A DNA stretch of 32,511 nucleotides. Origin: an uncultured Bacteroidales bacterium. Its GTDB lineage: Bacteria > Bacteroidota > Bacteroidia > Bacteroidales > FEN-979. The translations under genes were made by a program, and so were the position numbers. The notes under the pieces were generated by a model, which worked only from the letters and a program-made list of their open reading frames with translations, searched no databases and was not told the DNA's origin. This document shows, one piece after another, positions 7,303 to 15,032 of this stretch (positions are counted from its first letter, which is position 1; every line of letters begins with the position of its first letter). The stretch is from the NCBI GenBank assembly GCA_903929315.1, contig CAIYUC010000107.1, positions 1-32,511 on the forward strand, written 5' to 3'.

Positions 7303-7587
7303 TTATTTGGTTCTATTTGAATCTTTCCAATTCCACCATTTCAGTAATTGAGGATCATGTGCCTCTGGGTTGGTTGATGCATAATAAATGGCACAACGGA
7401 AACTATACAACAAGCACCTGTCCTGAACCGCTCCAGCATATCTATTTGACAGGTCATACAAAACTTCAGGGTCTTTCCCTTTCAGGTCATCAATTGATGT
7501 GATCCCAATATCCCATAAGTCATTGGCGATGGATTTGCCGATGCCGGGGATTGACATGAGTTCTTTTACAGACTGTTCCCTGGTCAT
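7303..7587 (-). CDS. Cdd1-type helix-hairpin-helix protein
   Basis: A 94-residue protein that I recognise as the small 'pathogenicity locus' Cdd1 family. The N-terminal M-S-I-P-G-I-G-K-S-I-A-N-D-L-W-D-I-G-I is a helix-hairpin-helix of the non-specific DNA-binding type. The C-terminal half (L-Y-D-L-S-N-R-Y-A-G, D-R-C-L-L-Y-S-F-R-C-A-I-Y-Y-A, L-L-K-W-W-N-W-K-D) is the diagnostic family block. The frame is open to 7689, but the ATG at 7587 is chosen because the family starts there and because a good promoter (TTG, 16 bases, TACCTTTG) lies at 7619-7645, inside the longer frame. Biological role is unknown in the family. Confidence 0.85.
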   Translation of the reverse strand: MTREQSVKELMSIPGIGKSIANDLWDIGITSIDDLKGKDPEVLYDLSNRYAGAVQDRCLLYSFRCAIYYASTNPEAHDPQLLKWWNWKDSNRTK

Positions 7588-7930
7588 GGTGTAGAAGGTA
7601 TAAGGTGCAATGGATATACAAAGGTAGAAAATCCTGAAGAAGCAAATACTTTTAATGGTCTTTATCCCATGTCTTCTATCACAGCGCAATTATATATTCC
7701 GCAATGAACTAGCTTTGTTCATTGACCCATTGTACCATCAAGGTCGAGAACGGATGACCAACAGAGAATATATGCAAAAAATAACATATTTACAATATTC
7801 TAAAATAGCGCGGGTATTGGGTGGGTGGTAATATTAAAGAACTCAGAAGTGTTAAGCCTAAGGTGTAAAGTGTAAAGTACGAGGTATCTTTCCACACACC
7901 CACACCCACACCCAAACTCACACCCGATTG
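7588..7930. other. non-coding stretch between Cdd1 gene and tRNA-Val
   Basis: No credible gene. It holds the Cdd1 promoter (7619-7645), an 8-base-stem hairpin (arms 7702-7709 and 7717-7724, 7-base loop) and a C/A-rich run at about 7893-7925 made of CACACC-type 6-base repeats immediately 3' of the tRNA. The hairpin lies downstream of the minus-strand tRNA but has no T-run, so its role as a terminator is uncertain. Confidence 0.5.
7619..7645 (-). promoter_or_regulatory. Bacteroidota-type promoter of the Cdd1 gene
   Basis: On the minus strand: TTTG ending at 7643, a 16-base spacer, then TACCTTTG (7626 down to 7619), matching the TAnnTTTG minus-7 consensus. The predicted transcript starts near 7613, about 25 bases before the ATG at 7587. 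Confidence 0.55.
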
Positions 7931-8005
7931 TGGGATGTGGGAGACTCGAACTCCCGACCCCGTGCGTGTGAAGCACGTACTCTGAACCGACTGAGCTAAC
8001 ATCCC
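7931..8005 (-). tRNA. tRNA-Val (anticodon CAC)
   Basis: On the minus strand the 75-base cloverleaf has acceptor arms GGGATGT and ACATCCC, a D arm with GCTC and GAG, the anticodon stem CGTGC/GCACG around the loop TTCACAC (anticodon CAC, reading GTG Val), and a T arm GGGAG-TTCGAGT-CTCCC. The discriminator is A. CCA is not encoded. The gene is transcribed away from the DEAD-box helicase gene, with which it shares a divergent promoter region. Confidence 0.93.
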
Positions 8006-8017
8006 TGGAATGTGCCA

Positions 8018-8046
8018 CGAAAGTAGGAAAACTAATTGAGATCCAA
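8018..8046 (-). promoter_or_regulatory. promoter of tRNA-Val
   Basis: Minus strand: TTG (8046-8044), an 18-base spacer, then TACTTTCG (8025-8018), one mismatch from TAnnTTTG. The transcript would start only a few bases before the mature tRNA 5' end at 8005. It overlaps the helicase promoter on the other strand. Confidence 0.5.
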
Positions 8047-8062
8047 AAATTCCCTACCTTTG
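8036..8062 (+). promoter_or_regulatory. promoter of the DEAD-box helicase gene
   Basis: TTG (8036-8038), a 16-base spacer, then TACCTTTG (8055-8062), an exact TAnnTTTG box. The predicted start near 8069 leaves a leader of about 110 bases that contains a strong hairpin (8108-8131). Confidence 0.6.
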
Positions 8063-8103
8063 CACCCCGAATTATTGAAGCACAATATAATAGCCATACC
8101 TGG

Positions 8104-8150
8104 TAACCCCCTCTCCTGGAGGAGAGGGGGACGGGGGGTGAGGCTGATAA
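8104..8150. repeat. palindromic intergenic repeat in the helicase leader
   Basis: CCCCCTCTCC (8108-8117), a 4-base loop and GGAGAGGGGG (8122-8131) form a perfect 10-bp stem, followed by a G-rich motif GGGGGGTGAGGCTGATAA. The last motif recurs at about 21413-21430. CCCTCTCC-GGAGAGGG palindromes followed by GGGGTGAGG are a widespread Bacteroidota interspersed repeat. Lying in the 5' leader, the hairpin could affect helicase expression. Confidence 0.7.
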
Positions 8151-8181
8151 ATGAATAGTAACTAAATCAAGAATCTAACCA

Positions 8182-9387
8182 TTGAATTTTAATGAATTTG
8201 GCTTTGATCCGAAATTGGTAGAGGGTATTGAAGCGCTTGGCTACGAGCTGGCGACCCCGGTTCAGGAACTAGCGATACCAGCCATTTTACAGGGCAGGGA
8301 TCTCATTGCATCAGCACAAACCGGGACCGGTAAAACAGCAGCTTTTCTCCTTCCCGTTATTCAAATGATCCTTCGTTCCATTCCAACCCAACGGATCAAG
8401 GCGTTGGTCATTGTACCGACGCGTGAGCTGGCCGTCCAGATCGACCAGCACATGGAAGGGCTTTCTTATTTCACCTCCGTGAGCTCCATCCCTGTTTACG
8501 GAGGTACGGACGGATCAACTTATACCAGGGAGAAACAAGCATTACAGGAAGGTGTCGATATCGTGATCTGCACCCCCGGCCGGATGATCTCCCATATTAA
8601 CCAGGGTTATGTGGATTTTTCCGGGTTGCAATTCCTCATCCTCGATGAAGCAGATCGAATGCTCGATATGGGATTTTATGATGATATTATGAAAATAATC
8701 TCCTATATCCCTGTGAAAAGACAAAACCTGCTTTTTGCCGCTACCCTGCCGGATGAGATCCGGACACTCACCCAAAAAGTCCTGAAAGATCCTGAAGAGA
8801 TCAGCCTCGCCATTTCAAAACCGGTAGAAAAAGTATTGCAACTGGCCTATTCTGTCTATGACACGCAGAAGATCCCATTGCTGAAATTCTTGCTCCAGTC
8901 GATGAAGTTGCAAAGTGTATTGATATTTTGTTCCACAAAAAGCAGTACCAAACAGCTTAGTAAAGAATTGAAAAAGCTGGGTCTTTCCATTGAGGAAATT
9001 CATTCGGATCTGGACCAGGAAGCAAGAGAGACGGCATTGAGGAACTTCAAAAGCAGGGATATTACGATACTGGTTGCCACTGATATCCTTTCACGGGGCA
9101 TCGATGTTGACAATATCGACATGGTCATCAATTATGATGTTCCAAACGACGGGGAGGACTATATTCACCGGATCGGACGTACGGCAAGAGCCGAAGCTTC
9201 CGGCATTGCCATTACCTTTATCAACCCGAAGGAACAACGCAAATTTTTAACTATTGAAGAACTTCTGGAAAAACCGGTACATAAAGCGATAGTGCCGGTT
9301 CAATTTGGCGAAGGGCCGGAATACAATCCTGCGAAGCATCGTCAGGGAGGGGGATACAGAAAGTTTAAACGAGGGATGAACAATTAA
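8182..9387 (+). CDS. DEAD-box ATP-dependent RNA helicase (RhlE-like)
   Basis: A 401-residue RNA helicase of compact RhlE-like architecture. RecA domain 1 has the Q-motif (F-x-x-x-G-Y-E-L-A-T-P-V-Q, about 20-30), motif I A-Q-T-G-T-G-K-T, Ia P-T-R-E-L-A, II D-E-A-D and III A-A-T (for the usual SAT). Domain 2 has motif V T-D-I-L-S-R-G-I-D and VI H-R-I-G-R-T-A-R. The C-terminus is a short basic tail. It unwinds or remodels structured RNA in ribosome assembly or RNA turnover. The start is TTG at 8182: a stop codon (8176-8178) lies two codons upstream in frame, no in-frame ATG is near, and the family begins with the same F-x-x-F pattern. Probably transcribed from the promoter at 8036-8062. Confidence 0.95.
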   Translation: MNFNEFGFDPKLVEGIEALGYELATPVQELAIPAILQGRDLIASAQTGTGKTAAFLLPVIQMILRSIPTQRIKALVIVPTRELAVQIDQHMEGLSYFTSVSSIPVYGGTDGSTYTREKQALQEGVDIVICTPGRMISHINQGYVDFSGLQFLILDEADRMLDMGFYDDIMKIISYIPVKRQNLLFAATLPDEIRTLTQKVLKDPEEISLAISKPVEKVLQLAYSVYDTQKIPLLKFLLQSMKLQSVLIFCSTKSSTKQLSKELKKLGLSIEEIHSDLDQEARETALRNFKSRDITILVATDILSRGIDVDNIDMVINYDVPNDGEDYIHRIGRTARAEASGIAITFINPKEQRKFLTIEELLEKPVHKAIVPVQFGEGPEYNPAKHRQGGGYRKFKRGMNN

Positions 9388-9409
9388 CAAATGCACTCCA
9401 TCCCTTACA

Positions 9410-9554
9410 GGGGCAAACTAAAATGTCTTTGTGACCATTGTGGTTAAATTATAAAACACTGAACCACAATGAACACTAAGAAGTCACTAAGGCCACAAAG
9501 AAGAAAAAAGAATCTTCAGTCATTTTTTTTAGTCAGCTCCATGGGGGTTGAGGT
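9410..9554. repeat. MITE-like intergenic repeat, copy 1
   Basis: Opens with GGGGCAAACTAAAA and, at 9528-9540, has the reverse complement of the copy-2 left end (TTAGTCAGCTCC), so the two ends are terminal inverted repeats of about 12 bases. Inside are ATTGTGGTTAAATTATAAAA and a run of CAC/AAAG words. The same order is found at 21260-21428. No reading frame inside. It occupies most of the gap before the EF-G gene. Confidence 0.65.
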
Positions 9555-9585
9555 GTTTAAAATAAATTCAATCTTTAATTAAATT

Positions 9586-11658
9586 ATGTCATTAAATACA
9601 TTACGAAATATTGGAATTGCCGCTCATATTGATGCAGGAAAAACCACGGTGACGGAAAGGATCCTGTTCTTTACCGGAGAGACACGAAAAATGGGCGAGG
9701 TACATGATGGACAGGCGACGATGGATTTTATGAAGCAGGAACAGGAGCGGGGTATCACTATTGCTTCGGCCGCCATATCCTGTCACTGGAAAGGCTCCCA
9801 GATCAACCTGATCGATACCCCGGGTCATGTCGATTTTACCATCGAGGTGGAACGGTCGTTACGGGTCATCGACGGTATGATCGCCGTGTTTTGTGCGGTT
9901 GGTGGCGTTGAGCCTCAAAGTGAGACGGTATGGAACCAGGCCAACCGTTACCGGGTACCCCGTATCGCTTTCATCAATAAAATGGACCGTAATGGCGCTA
10001 ATTTTACAGGCGTAGTCTGCCAGATGAATAAATACCTTGACGCCAACGCGATTGAGTTTCAATTGCCGATTGGGTCGGAAGATAATTATACAGGGATCAT
10101 CGATGTGCTCGAAAGAAAAGCTTATGCCTTTACTGAGTTAGAAAGCGTTGAAACGGAGATCCCGGAAGCTTACAGGCAACAGTGCGAAGAAGCCAGGGCT
10201 GTAATTGTGGGGAAGCTCGCCGAGTATAATGAGGAGATCATGGGGCTTTTCTTTGAAGAGAAGGAGGTTCCTGCCGTACTTCTGAAGAGAGCCGCCCGTG
10301 AGGCCACGCTGAAAATGTTGATAACTCCCGTTTTCTGTGGCGCAGCATACAAAAATAAGGGTGTCCAGCTTCTTCTTGATGCGGTGCTGGATTACCTGCC
10401 TTCCCCGGTGGATGTGGGCGCCGTTGTGGGGATGGATATTGATGACCCGGAAAAATCACATTCCCGACACCCATCAGCTAAGGAGCCTTTCTCTGCGCTG
10501 GCCTTTAAACTGATCCATGATCCCTTTGTCGGACAGCAGACGTTCACCAGGGTTTTTTCAGGGACGCTGCGAAGTGGCATGCAGATCCTGAATTCTACCC
10601 GGGGTAAGCATGAACGTATCGGCCGGATCTTTAAAATTCATGCGAAAGACAGGGAAGAGATCTCTGAGGCAGGTCCGGGTGATATTGTTGCGCTGATCGG
10701 GATGAAATTTACCAAAACAGGAGATACTTTGTGTGATAATGATCATCAGCTGATCCTCGAGTCAATCCATATCCCGCCGCCGGTGGTTGAACTTAAGATC
10801 GCACCGGCTAACAGGAAGGACCAGGCGAGATTGGGCGAAGCGTTGGGTAAGCTGACAAATGAAGACCCCTCTTTTACGGTTCATTTTAATGATGAGACGG
10901 AAGAGAGCGTGATCTCGGGCATGGGGGAGCTGCATCTTGAAATTATCCTTGACAGGCTCAAGCATGAGTTCAACGTGGAAGCGATCGTAGGCGAGCCATC
11001 CGTGGCTTTCAGGGAAACCATCACGAATGAGGTTGAATCCAACTATAAACATTCAAAGCAAACCGGCGGCAGGGGCCAGTTTGCCCATACGGTCATGCGC
11101 ATCGAACCCAATGAAGGCAAAGGGTATGAATTTATTGACAAGATCAAAGGAGGTGCGATTCCGGGAGAATTCATTCAGTCAGTCAATAAAGGGATTGTTA
11201 AGACCCTGGAACGCGGGATACTGGCCGGTTATCCTGTCGTTGACGTCAAAGTAGTACTGATTGACGGGAACCATCACCCGGTTGATTCTTCCGATATGGC
11301 TTTCCAGACATGTGCTTCTATCTGCTTCAAGAACGGTTTTATGAAAGCCAATCCTATTCTCCTTGAACCGATGATGAAGATCGAGATCAACACACCTGAC
11401 GAATACATCGGCGATGTGGTCGGCAACCTGAACCGGCGAAGAGGTAATATCGAATCCATGAGAAGGTTCCGTAAAGGCGCCCAAAAGATCAATGGCTTCG
11501 TTCCGCTCATGGAAATGTTTGGTTATGCTACCCAGCTAAGGAATCTTTCCAGCGGAAGAGCAAATTACTCAATGGAATTCTTTAATTATGCACCGTTACC
11601 CCGTGCGATACAGGAAGAAATCCTGAAGAAGGTGGAAGAAAAGAAGAAAGCAGGATGA
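9586..11658 (+). CDS. fusA: translation elongation factor G, outside a ribosomal operon
   Basis: A 690-residue EF-G with all five domains. G1 A13-H-I-D-A-G-K-T20, switch I E-Q-E-R-G-I-T-I, switch II D-T-P-G-H (catalytic His kept), N-K-M-D, then domain II, domain III (G-M-G-E-L-H-L-E), domain IV ([15 protein letters not shown]) and domain V ([17 protein letters not shown]). It catalyses GTP-dependent translocation of tRNA and mRNA. No rpsL, rpsG or rpsJ adjoins it, whereas the housekeeping Bacteroidota gene usually lies in the str operon. This may therefore be a second paralogue; the intact switch II His argues that it is GTPase-competent. The only unusual upstream feature is the MITE-like repeat ending 31 bases before the ATG; no TAnnTTTG box was seen in between. 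Confidence 0.95.
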   Translation: MSLNTLRNIGIAAHIDAGKTTVTERILFFTGETRKMGEVHDGQATMDFMKQEQERGITIASAAISCHWKGSQINLIDTPGHVDFTIEVERSLRVIDGMIAVFCAVGGVEPQSETVWNQANRYRVPRIAFINKMDRNGANFTGVVCQMNKYLDANAIEFQLPIGSEDNYTGIIDVLERKAYAFTELESVETEIPEAYRQQCEEARAVIVGKLAEYNEEIMGLFFEEKEVPAVLLKRAAREATLKMLITPVFCGAAYKNKGVQLLLDAVLDYLPSPVDVGAVVGMDIDDPEKSHSRHPSAKEPFSALAFKLIHDPFVGQQTFTRVFSGTLRSGMQILNSTRGKHERIGRIFKIHAKDREEISEAGPGDIVALIGMKFTKTGDTLCDNDHQLILESIHIPPPVVELKIAPANRKDQARLGEALGKLTNEDPSFTVHFNDETEESVISGMGELHLEIILDRLKHEFNVEAIVGEPSVAFRETITNEVESNYKHSKQTGGRGQFAHTVMRIEPNEGKGYEFIDKIKGGAIPGEFIQSVNKGIVKTLERGILAGYPVVDVKVVLIDGNHHPVDSSDMAFQTCASICFKNGFMKANPILLEPMMKIEINTPDEYIGDVVGNLNRRRGNIESMRRFRKGAQKINGFVPLMEMFGYATQLRNLSSGRANYSMEFFNYAPLPRAIQEEILKKVEEKKKAG

Positions 11659-11675
11659 TTACAGATTAAACTACA

Positions 11676-11772
11676 GATACTCGATACTGGATACTCGATA
11701 CTCGATATTCGATATTCATGCCCCAATCCTCACACTCACACATCGAGGATCTAGTATCCAGCATCCAGAATC
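11676..11772. repeat. heptamer tandem array with an inverted partner array
   Basis: Six direct 7-base units of the form GATACTC/GATATTC run from 11676 to 11717. After about 25 bases, 11743-11772 carries four or more units of the same word family (GATNCTN) on the opposite strand. The two arrays face each other and could fold into an imperfect hairpin between the convergent EF-G and DUF2723 genes. The same period-7 word occurs at 16556-16590. Confidence 0.75.
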
Positions 11773-14700
11773 ATTTATATCTTTTCATTTCCAGATTAAA
11801 CAAACTATCCATTTTTGCAGCGAGTTTTGGCTGGCGGTTCTCAGAAGCCATATAATTCAGCCTTTTTAAGATGCTCAGTGAAGTCTGGCTTTCGTCGTTG
11901 AAAGAAGATTTATTTTCCGCCGAAAAAGAAGAATAGTAATCCAGGTTCTGGCAGGTTATCTGTGAAATCCTTTCGACGATCTTCTCTGCTTTCTCTGTTT
12001 CGCCTGCTTTATAGTAAAAATCGGCATAAGCAATGACCGACATATCATAAGGGAACTGGTTATCAGGAAAATGTTTGAAATAAAGATCCATGATGTTTGC
12101 GGCTTCCTTAAGTTTCCCTTGGTCCAGAAGGGATTGTGCCGTCCGGACGATTTCCATTTTCGGTCTCAGGTAATTATTCAAACTTTCAGGATCGATATAT
12201 ACACGGGGGTCGCTAAGATTCCCCCAGGCACATCGGTGCATGAACATGTCATACGATCCCAATGCATCTACACCACCCATCCCTGAAATATAATCATTTG
12301 AGTCGGCCTTCACCGGCATCAATTTGTATACCCATCCTTCGAGCAGACAATACTGATCTACGTTGAAGCAATGACTGACACTCCCGGGAGCGGCAAAATA
12401 AATCGGTCTTGTCCAGTTCGAAGTGGCAATAATATCCAGCATCATCAGGTCATTCTTATATAAGTAGTTTGACTTAATGGTCCAATAAATGGTATCAACC
12501 ATTTTCCCTTTGAAATAATCGGGAACAATACCATATTTTATGCAGTTTTCATGGTTTACTGTTAGCTTAACCTTCTTTGAGGGGAAAAATTTTATTTTCT
12601 CCCCGTTCTGCATCGTAAGGTATGTCTGAGGATTGTCGCTCTTAATAAAGTCGATCAGATCTTTCAGCTCAACATAGCCTTTTATCCCGATATCGTAATA
12701 GGGTACGTAATCATTGGTCCCCTCCTGATAATGCGATGGTGATAGAGTGAAGGGCAAGGGTTCGGAATTATACACTTTCCTGAACATCTGGGTGATATAC
12801 CACGATCCTGAAGCCAGTTCGAGATTCACGTCCCTCACGTCGGTGCGCACGCCTTCCACTTCCTGGTTATACCAGAGAGGAAAGGTGTCATTATCGCCAT
12901 TTGTGAACAAAATGGCTTGTTTATCACAGGAGTTAAGGTAATCCGCTGCAAAATCCCTTGCTGAATATTTTCGTGAACGGTCATGGTCGTGCCAGTTCTC
13001 TTTGGCCACGATAACCGGAACAAGTAGTGTGGAAACCAAAGTGACAACAATGATGGCAACCATCTCCTTCATCTTTAATCTTGTTTTCAAAAGATCGATG
13101 AGATAAAGAACCCCCAGTCCGATACAGATGGAAAACGCATAGAATGAAGCCCCGTAAGAATAATCTCTTTCCCTGGGCTCATATGGCTGCTGGTTAAGAT
13201 AGGTAACGATCGCCAGGCCGGTCATCAGGAACAGCAGGGCAATTACGATACCACCCCGGTAATCCTTTTTAACCTGATAGAAGAACCCTGCGATACCAAG
13301 CAATAACGGAAGCATGTAATACTTATGGCTTGCTCTCGTTTTCATGCTGTCCGGCAGGTCAGATAGGGTATGCCCGATCCTCATCTTATCAAGGAAAGGT
13401 ATCCCGGTTATCCAGTTGCCATCCTTAATACCTCCGAAACCCTGTTCATCATTTTGCCGGCCGCAAAAATTCCACATAAAGTACCTCAGGTACATCCATG
13501 AAACCTGGTAAGTAAAAAAGAACCGCAGGTTTTCAACGAAGGTTGGCCTGTAAAGGGTCTCCGATTTATCTTCCTGGGAAGAGACCTGTATCGGAACGCC
13601 TTTACCACCCCATTCTTTATAAAATTCTGCACCGCCTTTCCGCTGTGTGCTCCACATCCTTGGGAAAATAGAAGTAAAACGTTTATCATAGATCGGGACT
13701 GTGCCTTTCTTGCTGTTGATGATGATATACTGTCCCGATTTATTGTCCCGCTGATAAACGGGGGCTCCATCCCCCCATTCTACTATCGGTGCAGTATAAA
13801 ATTGTCCGTAAAGAAACGGCCAGGTACCATATTGCTCCCGGTTCAGGTAGGGAACCAGGCTGACAGCGTCCTTAGGTGCATCCTCATTGATCGGTGTATT
13901 GGCATTCGACCGGATCACCAATGTCAGAAACGAAGTGTACCCGATGAGTAGAAAGGTGAAACAGAGGATAATGGTATTGAGAACCGGCATTGTTTTCTTC
14001 CTTGTGTACCAAAGGCCCCAGATAATCAGGCCGATAAACAGGAGAAAGTAAATGATCAACCCCGAGTTGAAAGGTAACCCGAATCCATTGACAAACATAA
14101 TTTCGAACTTTCCTGCCAGTGTCGGGATCCATGGGATCACGATATACATGATGAAAGCCAGGATAATAAAGGAGAGTAAGAGATTAAGGAGGATCCCATT
14201 CCGCGAGGGCTTGAATTTCTTAAAATAATAAACAAAGGCAAGAGCCGGGATGGTGAGCAGGTTCAGCAGGTGTACCCCAATGGAAATCCCGATCATAAAA
14301 GCGATAAAGATCAGCCACCGGTAATGATGTTTCTCATCCGCCACGGTTTCCCATTTTAAGATGGCCCAGAAGACAATGGCTGTGCAAAAATAGGACATGG
14401 CAAATACGTTGGCTTCCACGGCTGAAAACCAGAAAGAGTCGGTGAAAATAAATGTAACGGCGCCGATAAAGCCGGCCGACATGATCGTCCATGTCCGGGC
14501 TTTCGTCATCTCATTGTCCGGTGCAACGATCTTACGGGCCAGCATGGTGATGGTCCAGAAAAGGAAGAGAATGGAAAAGGCGCTGGAAAAAACGGAAATC
14601 ATATTGACCATGACAGCCACTCTTGCTGTGTTGCCGAATGCCATAAGTGAAAATAACCGGGCTACAAGCCCGAAAGTCGGAGCTCCGGGAGGATGCCCTA

Positions 14701-14842
14701 CCTGGAGCTTATAAGCAGTTGCAATGTGTTCACCCGGATCCCACCAACTCACAGTGGGTTCAACCGTGAGCAGGTAAGTGGCTGCGGCGATAGCAAATAC
14801 AAACCATCCGACGATGTTGTTTATTCTCTTATACTGATTCAT
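11771..14842 (-). CDS. DUF2723 (GT117) polytopic membrane protein with C-terminal helical repeats
   Basis: A 1023-residue integral membrane protein. Residues 10-30 are the first membrane helix, followed by the family motif W-W-D-P-G-E-H-I at 33-40 (acidic D35, E38) and H50-P-P-G-A-P-T-F in the first outer loop. About ten more hydrophobic segments reach roughly residue 620. The rest is a soluble domain containing D-N-D-T-F-P-L-W-Y and ending in TPR-like helices (about 890-1000). DUF2723 belongs to the GT-C glycosyltransferase fold; the animal relative TMEM260 is a protein O-mannosyltransferase, so this is likely a polyprenyl-phosphate-sugar-dependent transferase acting on the periplasmic face, perhaps in protein O-glycosylation (inference from family). 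The long TPR-bearing form is characteristic of Bacteroidota. Confidence 0.9.
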   Translation of the reverse strand: MNQYKRINNIVGWFVFAIAAATYLLTVEPTVSWWDPGEHIATAYKLQVGHPPGAPTFGLVARLFSLMAFGNTARVAVMVNMISVFSSAFSILFLFWTITMLARKIVAPDNEMTKARTWTIMSAGFIGAVTFIFTDSFWFSAVEANVFAMSYFCTAIVFWAILKWETVADEKHHYRWLIFIAFMIGISIGVHLLNLLTIPALAFVYYFKKFKPSRNGILLNLLLSFIILAFIMYIVIPWIPTLAGKFEIMFVNGFGLPFNSGLIIYFLLFIGLIIWGLWYTRKKTMPVLNTIILCFTFLLIGYTSFLTLVIRSNANTPINEDAPKDAVSLVPYLNREQYGTWPFLYGQFYTAPIVEWGDGAPVYQRDNKSGQYIIINSKKGTVPIYDKRFTSIFPRMWSTQRKGGAEFYKEWGGKGVPIQVSSQEDKSETLYRPTFVENLRFFFTYQVSWMYLRYFMWNFCGRQNDEQGFGGIKDGNWITGIPFLDKMRIGHTLSDLPDSMKTRASHKYYMLPLLLGIAGFFYQVKKDYRGGIVIALLFLMTGLAIVTYLNQQPYEPRERDYSYGASFYAFSICIGLGVLYLIDLLKTRLKMKEMVAIIVVTLVSTLLVPVIVAKENWHDHDRSRKYSARDFAADYLNSCDKQAILFTNGDNDTFPLWYNQEVEGVRTDVRDVNLELASGSWYITQMFRKVYNSEPLPFTLSPSHYQEGTNDYVPYYDIGIKGYVELKDLIDFIKSDNPQTYLTMQNGEKIKFFPSKKVKLTVNHENCIKYGIVPDYFKGKMVDTIYWTIKSNYLYKNDLMMLDIIATSNWTRPIYFAAPGSVSHCFNVDQYCLLEGWVYKLMPVKADSNDYISGMGGVDALGSYDMFMHRCAWGNLSDPRVYIDPESLNNYLRPKMEIVRTAQSLLDQGKLKEAANIMDLYFKHFPDNQFPYDMSVIAYADFYYKAGETEKAEKIVERISQITCQNLDYYSSFSAENKSSFNDESQTSLSILKRLNYMASENRQPKLAAKMDSLFNLEMKRYK

Positions 14843-14886
14843 GGGAAAATGATTGGGATAATAAAATCGTTCTTTTTCTGTAAATG

Positions 14887-14894
14887 CAAAATTA
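14887..14894 (-). promoter_or_regulatory. candidate minus-7 box for the DUF2723 gene
   Basis: TAATTTTG on the minus strand (14894-14887) matches TAnnTTTG and lies about 45 bases upstream of the ATG at 14842. A TTG at the expected distance was not found. Confidence 0.35.
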
Positions 14895-14939
14895 TTGTTT
14901 ATTCAACTCATATTCAGAAAAAATATTATAATACCACAT

Positions 14940-15025
14940 AGCGAAATAGTGAAATAGCGAAATGGCGAGATAACGAGATAGCGAAATTTTGGTTTTGTTA
15001 TTTTGTTACTTTGTGACTCTGTGAT
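14940..15025. repeat. two period-8 tandem arrays
   Basis: 14940-14987 is six consecutive 8-base units (AGCGAAAT, AGTGAAAT, AGCGAAAT, GGCGAGAT, AACGAGAT, AGCGAAAT). 14994-15025 is four units of another octamer (TTTGTTAT, TTTGTTAC, TTTGTGAC, TCTGTGAT), ending just before the stop codon of the aldehyde dehydrogenase gene. The second word family recurs at 23870-23893. Confidence 0.8.
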
Positions 15026-15032
15026 ATCACTA

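Noticed and set aside
7893-7925. possible integration (att) site at the tRNA-Val 3' end
   Set aside because: No integrase gene and no second copy of the tRNA 3' sequence found in the window.
7790-8018. two overlapping 70-72-codon minus-strand frames
   Set aside because: They run through the tRNA-Val gene and the CACACC repeat; compositional artefacts.
11676-11717. possible CRISPR array
   Set aside because: Seven-base direct units without spacers; no cas genes. It is a short-period tandem repeat.
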